In this document: piece after piece, positions 34,209 through 46,020 of the stretch
Numbering within the stretch: the stretch's first letter is position 1
How the letters are laid out: every line of letters starts with the position of its first letter
Source: Kappaphycus alvarezii
Lineage: Eukaryota; Rhodophyta; Florideophyceae; Gigartinales; Solieriaceae
Assembly (NCBI GenBank): GCA_002205965.3
Contig: NADL03000780.1
Span: 24,932 to 88,931, forward strand
Direction of reading: 5' to 3'
DNA: 64,000 nt
The notes under the pieces: generated by a model
What the model was told of the DNA's origin: nothing
The model's database searches: none
Seen by the model: only the letters and a program-made list of their open reading frames with translations
Made by a program: the position numbers and the translations under genes

Positions 34209-35200
34209 TTGGAACTTCACTTTCTCTATGTATGCGCCGCGTTCTTCTACTCGTAGAGCAGTAGTAGCTGCACGTGGTACTTCCGAGTCACGAGTTAAAT
34301 CAGCGCCATCGTTGTAAACCGCTTCCAATTCTTCATCCCCTTCGGTTCTGGCCTCTCTCTGTTTTCTTTGTTTCTCCTACATATTGTTTGTCCGCAAAGC
34401 TGATGGTGTGAGATGTAACAACTTTAGCTCATTCGTGTTATGCCAAATATTCCAGAAACTTTTTCGAAGTACTCGATATAACCCCAAAAAGAAATGAGTA
34501 GCACAAATGGGACAAGAATACGAATTCCGTTGCCCCCGCCACTGCGTGATATTTTTACAAAGCAATTGGCCGTAAACAAAAACAATGTGTAAAATTATAC
34601 TTCTGCAAACACATAAACTAATGGATATTCCTTCCCTTTTGTTGAAAGAAGCAAGTAGTTTTGCCCTTTGCCTCGACAAGTTGTAGATTAACAACATTTC
34701 TGATTAGCTCTTTCGATATTTTATATATGAAATCAGCGATTACTTGTACTGTGCCCAGCAATACTCTATAGATAGCCAGAAAATTCAGTTTCTGCGAAGC
34801 TTCCAAACACTCGTTGTGTTAAAACATCCGCGGAGCAAAAAAAATTCGCCGCTGCTTTCTTGGTAGCTAGAGAAACAAATTTCTGCTCCCACATAAAAAA
34901 AGATGTTAACCGGAGGAGAATGGAACGCTACTGGGTTTCTTTATCTACTACTCCTTTTTTGGGGGATATGCTTTTTGCAGCATGAGAAAATAGCTTCAGC
35001 AAAGGGTAAGGACCACTTAAGAAGGCATGATTGTTAACAACTTTCCAAAAATCTAACCTGGTCTTGAGCAGAGCTTTCGGACCTTCCTCAAAGAAACTTG
35101 GTATCCTTTCTTCTGCAACATAGGCCAAATCTACTAACGCTCCGGTGATACCTTTAAAATATTCCTCACTGCGCTGGAGAAGAGACGCAGGGTAGTGCAT
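34209..35200 (-). CDS. Possible multi-part gene, unrecognised
   Basis: Three protein-like pieces on the minus strand. 35,200-34,928 has ATG and 90 codons (SEEYFKGITGALVDLAYVAE, FFEEGPKALLKTRLDFWKVV). 34,806-34,618 has LNFLAIYRVLLGTVQVIADF. A charged block at about 34,373-34,209 is richer in GC than its surroundings (REARTEGDEELEAVYNDGAD, ATTALRVEERGAYIEKVKF). They are in different frames, so either introns join them or the gene is decayed. No known domain seen. Confidence 0.25.
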
Positions 35201-35365
35201 CTTAACTGACTAAAGTATACAAGATTCTGTACCAGCAACATACAGTTCGAAATATGTTTCTAGCAGAACCATGTGCTGCAAGATTTGTACACAGTGCTCG
35301 CGTGGTATATTAGTTTTATATTTTTCGTCCCCAGCGTCACATTTTTTCACGTTCACTGCTGAAAG

Positions 35366-35442
35366 TTACTGCGCACCCTCTAGGATATTTCAGACCACAA
35401 CCGACCATATTTTCAAATATTAAATCAACCCACATTTTCCCC
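35366..35442 (-). repeat. 77-bp micro-insertion with 10-bp duplication
   Basis: Flanked by CTGCTGAAAG at 35,356-35,365 and 35,443-35,452. Minus strand opens GGGGAAAATGTGGGTTGATT and continues GAAAATATGGTCGG, the same terminal motif that ends the 26.26 and 63.05 kb units (CAAATTTGG-type, GACCATATTTTT). Confidence 0.75.
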
Positions 35443-35452
35443 CTGCTGAAAG

Positions 35453-38270
35453 GGCCAGTACAGTTAAAACATGTAGGGGTGAAACAAGTGTTTTGATCTC
35501 CACTGTTGCCATGGATAGCTCATCTCCACGTTCATTTGACTTCAACAACTTCTAGTTAAGTAATTGTTATCCTTCAAACTTTGGAACCTCACTCAAGGTC
35601 TATAAGAGGTATTTTGAACGTTTTTGATTAGGTGAAATCTATTATTAGACCAAAGCTGTCATTTTAAATTTTCTATTTACAACTTCGGACGTTTTCGGAG
35701 TAGAGTCACTTCTTTTAGCTTTGACCATATTTTTAATATATTTCGACCGCAACTGTCAAGCTCTGTTGCAATATTCTCTAAATAGAAAAAACTTCCCCCA
35801 TATATACAAGTAATGTGCTAATTCATCAACCCAAGTCCAGATAATGCCCTGAAAGTTAAAGAAATCAAAACTTCATACGCATCAGCAGGTAATCAAGTAC
35901 AATTATCAAGGGCTCATATCCGCCAGTTTCCACAGCAGGGGAGCAATATCACATAAAACACGCCATATCTTACGGAAATCTTTACAGGGCGTACTAGGGC
36001 GTGGCTGAAGTATTGTTATTAAATAATAAATTAATAATATAAACAAAAATATGGGATCAGATCAGATTGAGTCAACAATAAGTTATATTTTTGTACAGTT
36101 TACCATTTTAACAAGTACTCAGCGCCATTTGTAAATCACGTCGGCCCAAAAACGATGTTCATTGAAAGCTTAAATATTGCATGTATAACTGAGAAAGAGC
36201 GGGTCTTAAACCTGTAAAAAAAATTAGCAGTACTAGCAGGAGAGTATTATTTGTCTCATAGAATGATCTTCATTGTTTGATATGAGCACTTAATTGGGTA
36301 AAATGGATTATGGATGGATAATAAGTAGCTTTGGGGCACTATGTTAGTTTAATGAACAGCTTTGGAGCTCATTACACTCTATATCTCGTTTTTAAAATGA
36401 AGTACGCTTATGGAATTGTAAATCTCTACAAGTTCCATTTTTTACTGCGTTCTATCACATAAACAAATACTAAATTCTCTTAATCAACATCTTGCGGCCT
36501 AGTTATTGTATTGAGGCGCAATAATCGATTTCTTCATTGCAATTCCTAAGCAGCACTCCAAGTATGCCTTACCTTTGTTGGAGAGAAATCCTTTGGTACT
36601 AAAGCTGCCTCATCTGCTTTGAAGAGTTGATAGGAGTTCCATACAAACCTATTTATATTTATATTGGACAGATAAATCATTTATTACAACAGTAAAAAAA
36701 CCGAAAATGTTCGGTCTTCATATTTTGCTTTTGCATTCGATAAATTTTTTTTTGTATTCTTCACTTGAAAATATAGCTCTCATACTCCCTTAACGTTTTA
36801 GTAGACGCTCAAAGAATGGGTACTTTCGTATTCGATACATGTTTTCAAAAAACTATGATGTACCAATGTTCTATTCAGATATAAGAATTTCGAGTGACCT
36901 TAAAGAAAAGATTGTATCTCATTAATGACAACAATAGCATTGCTAACTTCCTGAGTAGCGAGAAACTTACAGAATTTTACCAAGAAAAGGTCTCATATCC
37001 TGTCAATCCATCATCAAAATAGCTTCGAGAAAACCCGATTCCTCTTCTCGCCCGATACTGACCTTCCATACGTTTTGCCGGAATTGCTCCGTAGTTTTTG
37101 AGTGAGAATTCATCGCATAGCTATACTTTTGCCGACTTTGTACATTTTTTATCTGAATTGAGATCGATCGATAGAAAGCACGCAAAGTGCACCAATGAGT
37201 TTGAGAATTTGTCAGTGGTAAATAAATCTTCAAAACCGAAGTAAGCGTTCAGTGCACATTTATTTGCTGGAAATGATATTCTGCAAGCCATTAATTCTAC
37301 CAAAATAGTTCTTAGCAATAATCATGTTGCATGCAATCAATATGTTCCTCGTTTTCTCATCGCACGGCAAGTGCACATCTCCAGGCTTTTTGTTAGGATT
37401 CAATGTACTGTAAGCTCCATTTTACCTTGATATAAATTTTCACACAAAGCACCCCAGTGTTCAGGAAACCCCTCTCTGCCCTAGTCCCATCATTCAGTTG
37501 CCCGTATTCTTCTTCACTTACAGCAAGCGCTTCATAATGTCACTAGCGCATCAGATGTTAAATATCAATATCGGATACTGAACAAGTAAAAATCGCACTA
37601 CAAACAACTTTTAATTAAATTAGCAGGACAGACATTTCAACTTTGTAGCCATAATATTTTTTCTTGCCACTGAATTAATGCCGACCTTCCTCTAAGTTTC
37701 CTGAAGCCTTGTTTCCCTGCTGGAAGGTGACTTCCCTGGCATAAATTGCATTAAGAAAAATTTGAAATCCTTTAGCGCCTGATGCTACCTTGTGCATCGT
37801 AAACCTTTTTAGTAGTCCTGCAATACATTATTTATACATCGGCACAACCAGTTTTGTTATGAACCAATACATAATCTGGTCGAAAGACGGCCCTTTAATT
37901 CCGAAGATACGACCAATAAACCTTCATGTCCCCCGTGTCTCAGCACTACTGGAATGATAATTTAATATTTTCTCCCGTGTACTGACATCTCTTTCCCCTT
38001 CCTAGAATGTGTACTGGTATTTATTTCCCGTTCCAGAAGTGTGTAAGGCAAAATTTTGTGTCAGGGTCTTATTGAAAATTGTTTTGGTTTGTCTTGAATT
38101 GATTAAAGTCATCTCAATTACTGTGTTCGAGCCTCCAGCGGATTGTAAAGAATAAAAACACGACAATCGCTGTCGTCATCTTCATCGCAGTCGGAAAGAT
38201 ATGAATTTGTGTTCTATCAGCCGAGTTCTGCTGAACTTTCTGCAGCTCTCTCTGCGAAAAGCGTCGTTGG
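35453..38270. other. AT-rich, no recognised gene
   Basis: No domain, repeat or RNA gene that I can support. Frames at 37,003-37,318 (-) are short and unsupported. Confidence 0.45.
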
Positions 38271-38280
38271 GACTTGGGCC

Positions 38281-38460
38281 TCAGAGGTGCTGATGGTGAC
38301 CATTGTGTTTGGAATGTTTGTTCTGAGTAAAAAATGCGTGAAATTTGTTGACGTCAGTGGGAAGGATAAAGATAAAATGTGCTAGCCTCCCTTCCACCTT
38401 CTGGTAGATTGGAGTTCCATCCACAGCTTTCGACGCATCGTACGGTTTTGCAATTGGCTT
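38281..38460 (-). pseudogene. Copia RT/RNase H junction fragment
   Basis: Minus strand reads VKPIAKPYDASKAVDGTPIY and then QKVEGRLAHFIFILPTDVNK, matching the Copia stretch between the palm domain and RNase H (P-Y-D ... Y..lvGrL.y....TRPDi...v). Abuts the type E repeat at 38,465. Confidence 0.7.
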
Positions 38461-38464
38461 GACA

Positions 38465-38545
38465 ATGATGCGATATCTACGAATCGGTACAAATTTACTG
38501 GATACCAACCCACATACCTACCACAGTAAGTTAATCCCCCATTTA
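38465..38545 (-). repeat. Type E repeat
   Basis: Third copy of the 82-bp sequence (GCGATATCTACGAATCGGTAC ... CCCCCATTTAC, in parts). It lies between the Copia scrap and the pogo-like transposase; no flanking duplication visible here. Confidence 0.7.
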
Positions 38546-38574
38546 CACAGTATATTATTTGGTTCCTTTCCTCA

Positions 38575-39216
38575 ATGAAACTAACAACACGAAACGACTA
38601 TGTCTCCCTCTCTAATTGCGAACAAAAAATGGCGACTAAAGCGCAAAGCTTCTCATGGATAGCGCTTGAGAAAATCAAGACTGGCTACTCCTGTCGCAGT
38701 ATCTCTGGAAGCGTAGTTGAAAACCACTTTGTACTTTCCAAATCGGCTCTGCAGCAATGGAGCATGCGAACTACACCTGTTACTCGCCGTACCGAATATG
38801 GGTCGTATATCTTATCCTCGAAGGGACTGGACAGGTCCACTATTTTTACCATGGATCTAGAGAAGGTTTCGGTGGCACTCATAGCTTTTATTCGGAAAAA
38901 GAAACCTTTTCTGGATAGCGATGAATTTTGTAATGTAGCACGACAGTATGCTGACGACCTGGTGAGTAGGGGAAATGTGTCTTATTCACCAATGCAAGCT
39001 AAGTCCTCCCGGCGCTGGGTGAAAGTATTTATTCCCCGCTATTCCGATGACTACATGTGTTCCGTTGGAAGGCCCGTTGATTGGCTACAATTTCAATATT
39101 TGAATGGTGAGACTTTAGCTCTAGTTTTCGCATAGGTTGCGCTAGTTGAAATGTTTTGCAATAACAGGTACAGCAGACAAGTATATAATTTGGATGAAAC
39201 GGGTTCCTTCCCTGGC
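38575..39216 (+). pseudogene. Pogo/Tigger-type transposase, N-terminal part
   Basis: Opens at ATG 38,575. The first 60-70 residues have the psq-type helix-turn-helix pattern (KIKTGYSCRSISGSV, SKSALQQWSMR). Then comes a CENPB-like second helix-turn-helix (DEFCNVARQYADDLVSRG, RRWVKVFIPRY). After a TAG at about 39,135 the sense continues with RQVYNLDETGSFPGR (about 39,178-39,216), whose NLDETG carries the first catalytic Asp of the DDE domain. It is broken off where the Copia derivative starts. Confidence 0.75.
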
Positions 39217-40830
39217 AGGTATCTCTTACGATGGCAAAAGGAATTAGTTTTACCATACTTATCTTCTTCTCTACCGAGTACAGAGGTAGCCTCGCACTTT
39301 TAATAAGAAGTTGGGCCAGACAACTCTAAGACACCTTCACTAAGAAACAAATGGTTACTCTCCAGGCGAGCTAAGCTAGCTTAACGTAACTATCTTTTAA
39401 ATAGTAAGATGCATGTGTACATATACCAATCGTCATCCTCCACTACGGATAAAGAATATACAGCACCATTATTCATCAAGGTTTCTCGCCAACTCATAGC
39501 CCTCGAGGAGATATTTCTATCTCTATACTAAGATTTACATGTGACCAGATCCATCAAATAACCACATTCGGGATTTTTTGAGCTCCTAAATTCTTCGTTA
39601 ATATGCCAGCAATCGTTTCATTGGTACATACATAGCGTAACTTCATATCACCCTTTCAAACATGATCAATAACAAACGGATACTTAAGATCAATATGTTT
39701 AAAGATTTAAGACAAAACAGGACTCTCAGAATCAGCAGTGTACGCCTGGGTATCTTCTTTAATCTTGATATCCTATAAAGCGCTCACTATTCCCTTCTCA
39801 AGTATCTGTGCCAACATGAGGCAAAACTTCCTCATCCATAAAACCTCTCTAATACAGTTGCCAAAGCAACAAATTCTTCCCCTTTCGAACTCTGGGCTAC
39901 AAAATTCTGCCTTTTACAACGCCAATTTATTGGACTACCAGCGTAAATTATAATGTTCCCTGAGATAGATTTTCTGTCAGGCTTCTCTTGCCGCCAATCT
40001 GCATCAGAAAACGTGTCTAAATTCTTTTTTCCCCTGAATTGTAGCAAATACCAAGCTCACGGGTTCCCTGCAAGTAGAAGAGGATATTTTCGCTTCCTTC
40101 TATAGCTGCTCTGCTGGGTTATGCATAAACCTGCTCAAGTACCCGCCTGCATATGAAATGTCTCGTCTTACTGTATTTGCCGAATATAACAATGGGCCAA
40201 TTAATTGCATGTAAGGAATTTGATCACTGAATGCATCATTCTAATCAGTACTCAAATCTAATGACGGCGGGAGAGGATTGGATGCGGAATAACAATTTAT
40301 CGTCTGAAAGTGTTCCAACAGATGCCTCACCATGGGGCCATTATTTAGCTTGATTTAGCTACCTGTATCATGAACAGAAAAACCTACGAACTTCTCAATA
40401 TTCTTAGACACGCAAAACTTAAACTTCCTCTTGGAATGCTCAGTTACGTGACGAAGAGACTTCTCATTTTCGGACAGCAACAAGACATAGTCTACGTGGA
40501 TACTAAAAATGACGAAATTCGCGGTGGTCAGTTTCTCACAACTAGGCCTATAACCTCTTACGATGGCAAAATGAATTATTTTTACCTTACTTGCCTTTTT
40601 CTCTACCGAGGAGAGAGCTAATCTCACACTTTTAATAAGTAATTGGGTCGACCATCACTAAGAAAAAATAGGTACTCTCTGTCTCAGCTGCGATAGTTTA
40701 GCGTAGCTATCTTATTCACAGTAGAATTCATGTGTAAATAACACAATCGTCACCCTCCACTAAGGATAAAGAATATACACCACCATTATTAATAATGCTT
40801 TCTCACTAGCTCATAAAGATCTATGTGCGA
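39217..40830 (-). mobile_element. Copia deletion derivative inside pogo transposase
   Basis: Two direct repeats, about 39,220-39,499 and 40,552-40,816 (shared CTCTTACGATGGCAAAA, CTCTACCGAG, GGATAAAGAATATACA), look like its LTRs. Between them the minus strand has IHVDYVLLLSENEKSLRHV and NIEKFVGFSVHD (RT, VDYV for VDDV), then DTFSDADWRQEKPDRKSISG and QNFVAQSSKGEEFVALA (RNase H), and KHIDLKYPFVIDHV (C-terminal). gag, protease and integrase are missing. GTTATAGGCC just inside the right repeat resembles the primer site at 23.9 kb. Confidence 0.75.
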
Positions 40831-41801
40831 AGAATTTGAAGCGTGCAGTTGCATCAGCAGGAGGGACTGCTACGTGGCCAAGGGTCTATTTTCAATACAA
40901 GAATCGAATTTCAATTCTTTCATGTATAAGACCATGTGCGAAATCTTTTATGCTTGCTGGAGTATTCAGGGACATTCAGGAACCCAGAATCAGTAATGAA
41001 ACATTCATCGAAAGGGTAACCAATCGATGTATGCTTCATTACTAATGTGATTCCAGAATGTTTACACGCTTTTTGAAGACGCGATGAAGCGAGTGTTGAT
41101 GCACATATTTTAAAGAGCTGGGTCATAAGTACGAGAAAAGCATCCTTAGTAGGAATGAGTTGTTATTTTCTTCGATGCGTCCTGCTCCTATCTCGTTTTA
41201 AATGCTATATCGGACCTCAGTTATGGTCAAATTTCTACAGATGCGCTTCCGGCGCATATCTCCTATCGTTTGCTGCCACTTCACTTATCAGTATTTGGAG
41301 CATTGCAGCTGTTATAAAGAATTATTTCAGAATCAGTGGTTAACTGTCTTCAGGTATCACTACACTGCATGGTATCCACGTCTGAGATGCAAGTCTGAGA
41401 TGCTATTCAATCATATTATAAGAATGCAGCTAGCGAAAAGAACATTGGAAATGGTTTCAGAAGAACTGACCTTTGTCACCTGGACATTATTTCCCCAGCT
41501 AGATCTCGGGTTCTCAAGTAAATGCTTTGTCAAGACTTAAATGCCCGTTCAGGGAGTGGTAAAGAAGACAAAGTTACTCACTTTGGACATGAAAAATCAT
41601 GGCTCACCGGAACCAGCTGTGAAAACTATACTTAAAGACATAAGATTTGGTACTGAGGTCTATCGTTCTGATGTTATTCTGCTACTGCAGTCCCTGAAAG
41701 AAAAGAAATGTGAAGAAAACACCGAAAAGCCACTCGACGTAAAGCTACAAAGGGTGAGTGAAGAAACAGAACAGTCGCAGAAAAGGCGTAGATGGAAATA
41801 A
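40831..41801 (+). pseudogene. Pogo/Tigger-type transposase, C-terminal part
   Basis: Resumes after the Copia derivative: VIFFDASCSY near 41,165 (second Asp region), DALPAHISYRLLPLHLSVFG at about 41,240-41,300 (family LPxHTSHxLQPLDVxVFGPLK), and NIGNGFRRTDLCHLD near 41,430. A stop at 41,538-41,540 interrupts the frame used for the tail, which reads charged sequence to KRRRWK at 41,799. Frame-shifted between blocks. No terminal inverted repeats identified with confidence. Confidence 0.7.
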
Positions 41802-42834
41802 TTCCAAGGTTCAAAGCGCAAGGTCGCGTAATACGCTACAGAGAAGCATTTTAATTGCCAAGAAACAAAAAGGACGGCGTTGGGCACTTCAAACCCGTAC
41901 TGAACAAAAAAATTGTTCTAAATGGCTTCCTTTAATGAGACAGTTTACATCATCTGTAACGCATATCTGATAACCTCGTTCCAATTGTTTACTGAATTCC
42001 TTTTATAGTATATATACAACAAAATTTAGATTAAAGGTATATTTTCACCCCCGCTGTTTTATTTTAGCACCAGTTTAAAAGCAAAATTGTGTAACGAGCA
42101 AAAACATGCTTCGAACTCAGAAAAGGGCGGGCGCGCCTGTCTCGCGCCCGGCGTCTCTTCCCCTACTCAACCACACGGTCACACCAACAAGGATCTTCAT
42201 CGGCAATTGGTAGTAAAGATGCAGTTCTACTGAAATTGTAATTCATAAATTTTTGAAGCTCTCGTACATTTGTGCACTTGGGCTACGTGCTCCACCCTTT
42301 TAGCACTTAGCTAGCAGCATAATCAGTTCCTGTATTGGACCCCGATATTCATGCTATACAATTTTCTCGAGACATGATAAGAAATAAGAAAAAATACTCA
42401 TCTCACCTCCTTCTATGCGTATCTTCATGGTTAATGCATACTACAGTAGCGAGTACTAGTTTCTTGCATAATTGCAAATTTATACGAAATTTCGTGTCAT
42501 CGTGAAAAATGTGAATGCACGCAGGAAATGGCCTGTCCTAAAACCCCGTACCTGACTGTTACTGTTCACTTAGACATTTTTCGAGTGAATCAGCTCATTG
42601 CGAGTTACAGTATATATATGTTTTTTAATATTCTGGATAATGTTGAATGACGGCATGCTCGAAGCTTTTGCAGTTTTTTGGAAAAATTGAGCTTTAAGAA
42701 AACTTCGATGTTCATACAGTGATAAAATGCTTACCGTACAATGGTTTTTCCGTGGTGCATACTTTTTTTGCCACACTTTGTTCGATTCCGTGTGTATACA
42801 CTCCGAATGATAGACGAGTTAAAATTTTTAAATT

Positions 42835-43300
42835 ATGCAGATTTCTAGTCCCCGCCAAACAGGAACATGCTGGGCCCAGGCCACAATCTTCTTCCACTCA
42901 AGCCTACTCCTAGTCGCCACTGAAGTAGCTTGGCTTTTAAATCTGCTTAATAGCATTGTAATTCTTCATAAAGATCCAAATGTGACATACCCAGACAATA
43001 AACGCTCAATTAAATAGTCAGTGGGCATTTCCAAGTTTGGGAAAAACAAATACGTCCACATTCAACATCATCATATCTGATATCTGATATGTGAAAAGAA
43101 TATAAAGATCAATTATGTGGCTACTGCTGAAATGCTCGTGGACTGTCTCACTAAACAGCTTTACGGTCCCAAACTCAAGAAGGACGGGATTCTCTTCATG
43201 TTTGAGCATGAAAAAGAGTGGAAGCGTTTATGCAGCTACACAACGACAGAAGAATCAATTGAAAGATGACAACTTTACTGTCTCAATTTATCAAACATAA
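42835..43300 (+). pseudogene. Copia RNase H, 3' end of a third copy
   Basis: LLLVATEVAWLLNLLNSIVI, then ISKFGKNKYVHIQHHH, and INYVATAEMLVDCLTKQLYG. These are the EVAWL, K-x-K-H-I-like and D.LTK motifs of Copia RNase H. A purine tract AGGAGGGG at 43,331-43,338 and TGTTGAGCC at 43,339 mark the start of its 3' LTR. Confidence 0.75.
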
Positions 43301-43338
43301 AAATAAATCAGAGAGAACACATTAAGATTCAGGAGGGG

Positions 43339-43571
43339 TGTTGAGCCACTCTAAATCATTAAGAAGCTTATGTGGTCAAACGGATTCCATTAATCAAGGC
43401 TGATGCATGATTCATACATTTCGCAATGACAATTAACTGTTGTAATGGTCTTTATTTTAATCAAGTAAATCATGCGAGAATGAAATCCATCGAAGCGATT
43501 TAGATTCTCTGTGAATTCAGGTCCTGCCGTCTAACCCAAACATGTCCGACAAAATCATCATCGCATCAACA
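43339..43571 (+). repeat. Probable 3' LTR of that Copia
   Basis: Begins TGTTGA right after the polypurine tract; a plausible end is CATCAACA at about 43,571. No partner copy in the window, so the right limit is a guess. Confidence 0.35.
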
Positions 43572-43739
43572 TCAAATCAAACTCAACTTAAGTGAACAAA
43601 AAAAGCCTCTGTTATTCTTGAGTTAAAAGTGTCTTGACTGACTCCGTCAAGTGGCCTTGGACTCTTCCATGATTCTGATGGCAGCAACAGTGGCTTGGAA
43701 AAAATCAGAATCCTTGAAAGCTGCCAGGTGAATTGCCAC

Positions 43740-44130
43740 CTGCAATAACTGAGCTAATCACTGTTGAATTATATTGTCACACTGTTTGCTAGTGTTTTCT
43801 AACTTGGCGAAAGATGTCTCCATGTCTCCAATAAAGTCACTTAAGTCATTTCCAGGATTGCATGTTTCAGAAAATTTTTCACCAAGTATACTGAGCTTGT
43901 TGCATACAGTCTTCACTGCATAGCGAGCTTCCATCTTGTCCCACGTTATTCTAGGATTCTTGAAATGCTTCTGCACTACCTACAAAGTTATTTCTCCAAG
44001 AGAAATGATGTTGAGAGAAGATGCCTTATTACGCCTTTCATCCTAATTTCCTTGTAATTATGTAACATTTTCTTTACCATTTGCAGGTTTCGGTTCAAAT
44101 ATAGTCACGGTTGACATACGTTTCTTTGTT
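43740..44130 (-). pseudogene. Copia gag fragment
   Basis: Minus strand: KPANGKENV, DERRNKASSLNIISLGE, then KHFKNPRITWDKMEARYAVK and LSILGEKFSE. It matches UBN2-type gag (W-x-K-x-E-x-x-Y ... KT ... L). No zinc knuckle or pol follows, so it is a separate minus-strand remnant. Confidence 0.65.
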
Positions 44131-44239
44131 TATAGTACAGCTTCGAATCTCAGTTTCCACTGCTGAGAACTGTCAGTAGTTTTTACACAAAATTCGGCTA
44201 AAACAATCCTGTCCCCCTCGTTATCGATCTTGCGAATAA

Positions 44240-44970
44240 AGGGATGCTACCACTGATAGAATAACTTCGTCACGAAATCGGCACTAGTGCAACAGGTTCT
44301 TGATCTTACCCCATTTCGTACTCCATGCCTTCTCGGTCCATCATAGGAACCCCTTGGAGTCTCCTTTCACCTCCGCCCTGACCTCTCACTACATAACCTA
44401 CTCTCTAGAACGTCCCAGCAGGACGCCTTCGAGCCCATCATATCTAGCAAGAAATAAATCCACACCTCCACACCAACATATTACTCCGTTTGGAATAGCA
44501 AACACCCACATCCTCCAATCATCTCCATGCCCGTTTGGCAGCCGCTGCCTCTACAGCCGCATCCGCTACATTCTACACCATTATCCAGTAATGAAATCGA
44601 GGTCGAGGTCTGGCGTACTATGTTTGACGTTCGCCTCGGTAACCCTATGTTGGACCGCTTTCTTCGGGGCGCGATGTGCGCACAAGTCACCCCAGCACTT
44701 CCACATACTTGATGCAACCGGTCACCACGACTCTGTTTGCAACAGGGCAGTAGGGGTCGTGTGGCGGCACAACCGGATACGCGACACTCTACTCCGCTTC
44801 CTTATCAACCATGCTATAGGCGTGTTTTTCTCACTATAACGATACATGGCGGCTGATCTTAACAAAAGTCGGCTGAGCAACGGAAAGTTAAACTCGTCAT
44901 CGATGTCCCTCTCTTCTCTCCCTTTCCACAAGTGTTTAACGTTGCCATTGTCAAACCCTACTCACTTCCC
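44240..44970. other. Higher-GC stretch without recognised gene
   Basis: Several overlapping frames on both strands (longest 44,300-44,839 +) with no family motif; none preferred. Confidence 0.3.
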
Positions 44971-44976
44971 TTCTGA

Positions 44977-45207
44977 GATCTCGCTGATGACAGGACATTC
45001 GCGCACGAAAGCGCCGCCCTGAAGAAGCATATATACTATGGTCCTCCATGCCGTTCTGAAGGCATCGCACTGCACCTCCAAAAAATTAATGTTTATGGTC
45101 GGATCGAAATCTACGTCGTCCAGTTCCAGGGAAACGCAAATAGCATCACCACGAGTGGAGGAAAATCTGCTCCAACAGAGTTTTGCGGGATCCGAACAAA
45201 TTTGTAA
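44977..45207 (+). pseudogene. Possible jacalin-like lectin fragment
   Basis: Open from a stop at 44,974 without ATG, ending TAA at 45,205-45,207. Reads FAHESAALKKHIYYGPP, then ALHLQKINVYGRIEIYVVQF and NSITTSGGKSAPTEFCG. The run L-x-K-I-x-V-x-x-x-x-I-x-x-V-Q-F followed by a GG turn resembles the central strands of jacalin-like lectins (I-x-V-R ... ID.IQf.Y ... GG). About one third of a normal domain, so a fragment at best. Confidence 0.3.
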
Positions 45208-45209
45208 TC

Positions 45210-46020
45210 TTTCGTGCCCTTATACTGTCGAAAAGGCCAACTGACGCAATTTAAGCTCCGTTGAGCCCCAATTGGTCCAATAAGGGTCGTTAAGTCTCCT
45301 CAAACTGCATTTGTACTAACACAAACCTTCTTTAGTGTCAGGTTGTCAAAGGGAAAGGTATGGGTGTTTTTTTATGAAAAATGTATCCAGTATACGTTTG
45401 TTCTGTGCAATATACTGCTATAATTATAACTATGTTAAAAGTTGAGAAAGTCCACTGTTTTCCAGAATTTATTTCTGGGTGTCGGAATTCGGTATCTCAG
45501 ACTGTAGTATCGCCCCGTAAATAAGCGGGGCAAAAGATAATCTAGGTCAATTGGTTTGTGCTATACCTAGCACAGTAATAGGTTAGACCGGACGCACACA
45601 AGCTTTGATGTCTTTTTTGTCTTTTGTTTGTTTGTTTATGGTGGTGAAGTTTTGCGGTCTGCAACAGTAACACTCCTTTTTCACTCTTTATTTCCCTTTC
45701 GGAGGGTCGCAGGTCGGGAGTAGACTGTAGGCTAACTTACAAATTGCAGTAAAATTTTGTAGCCCACCTTACAGTATGAAGTGCAATAAAATAATCTAAA
45801 ATTTATCAATTCGAATCATCAACCGCAGATATCTCTGTCAGCACTATGCGTACCTAACAAATTGTAAGTACTGTAGGTTGAAATTTTCCTCTGAAGAAAC
45901 CTGCTTCGAATTCTAACGTCCCTATCTTTTCTGTCCGTTTAGGTCAAAACCGATATAGATCTCCCTTTCACCTCACTGCAAATGTAAATGAATAAATGCG
46001 ACCTTATCTAACAAGCGATT
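45210..46020. other. No recognised gene
   Basis: AT-rich; no repeat or frame I can support. Confidence 0.4.

Noticed and set aside
44300..44839. 179-codon ORF
   Set aside because: Overlapping frames on both strands are equally long and none shows a domain; composition alone is not enough.
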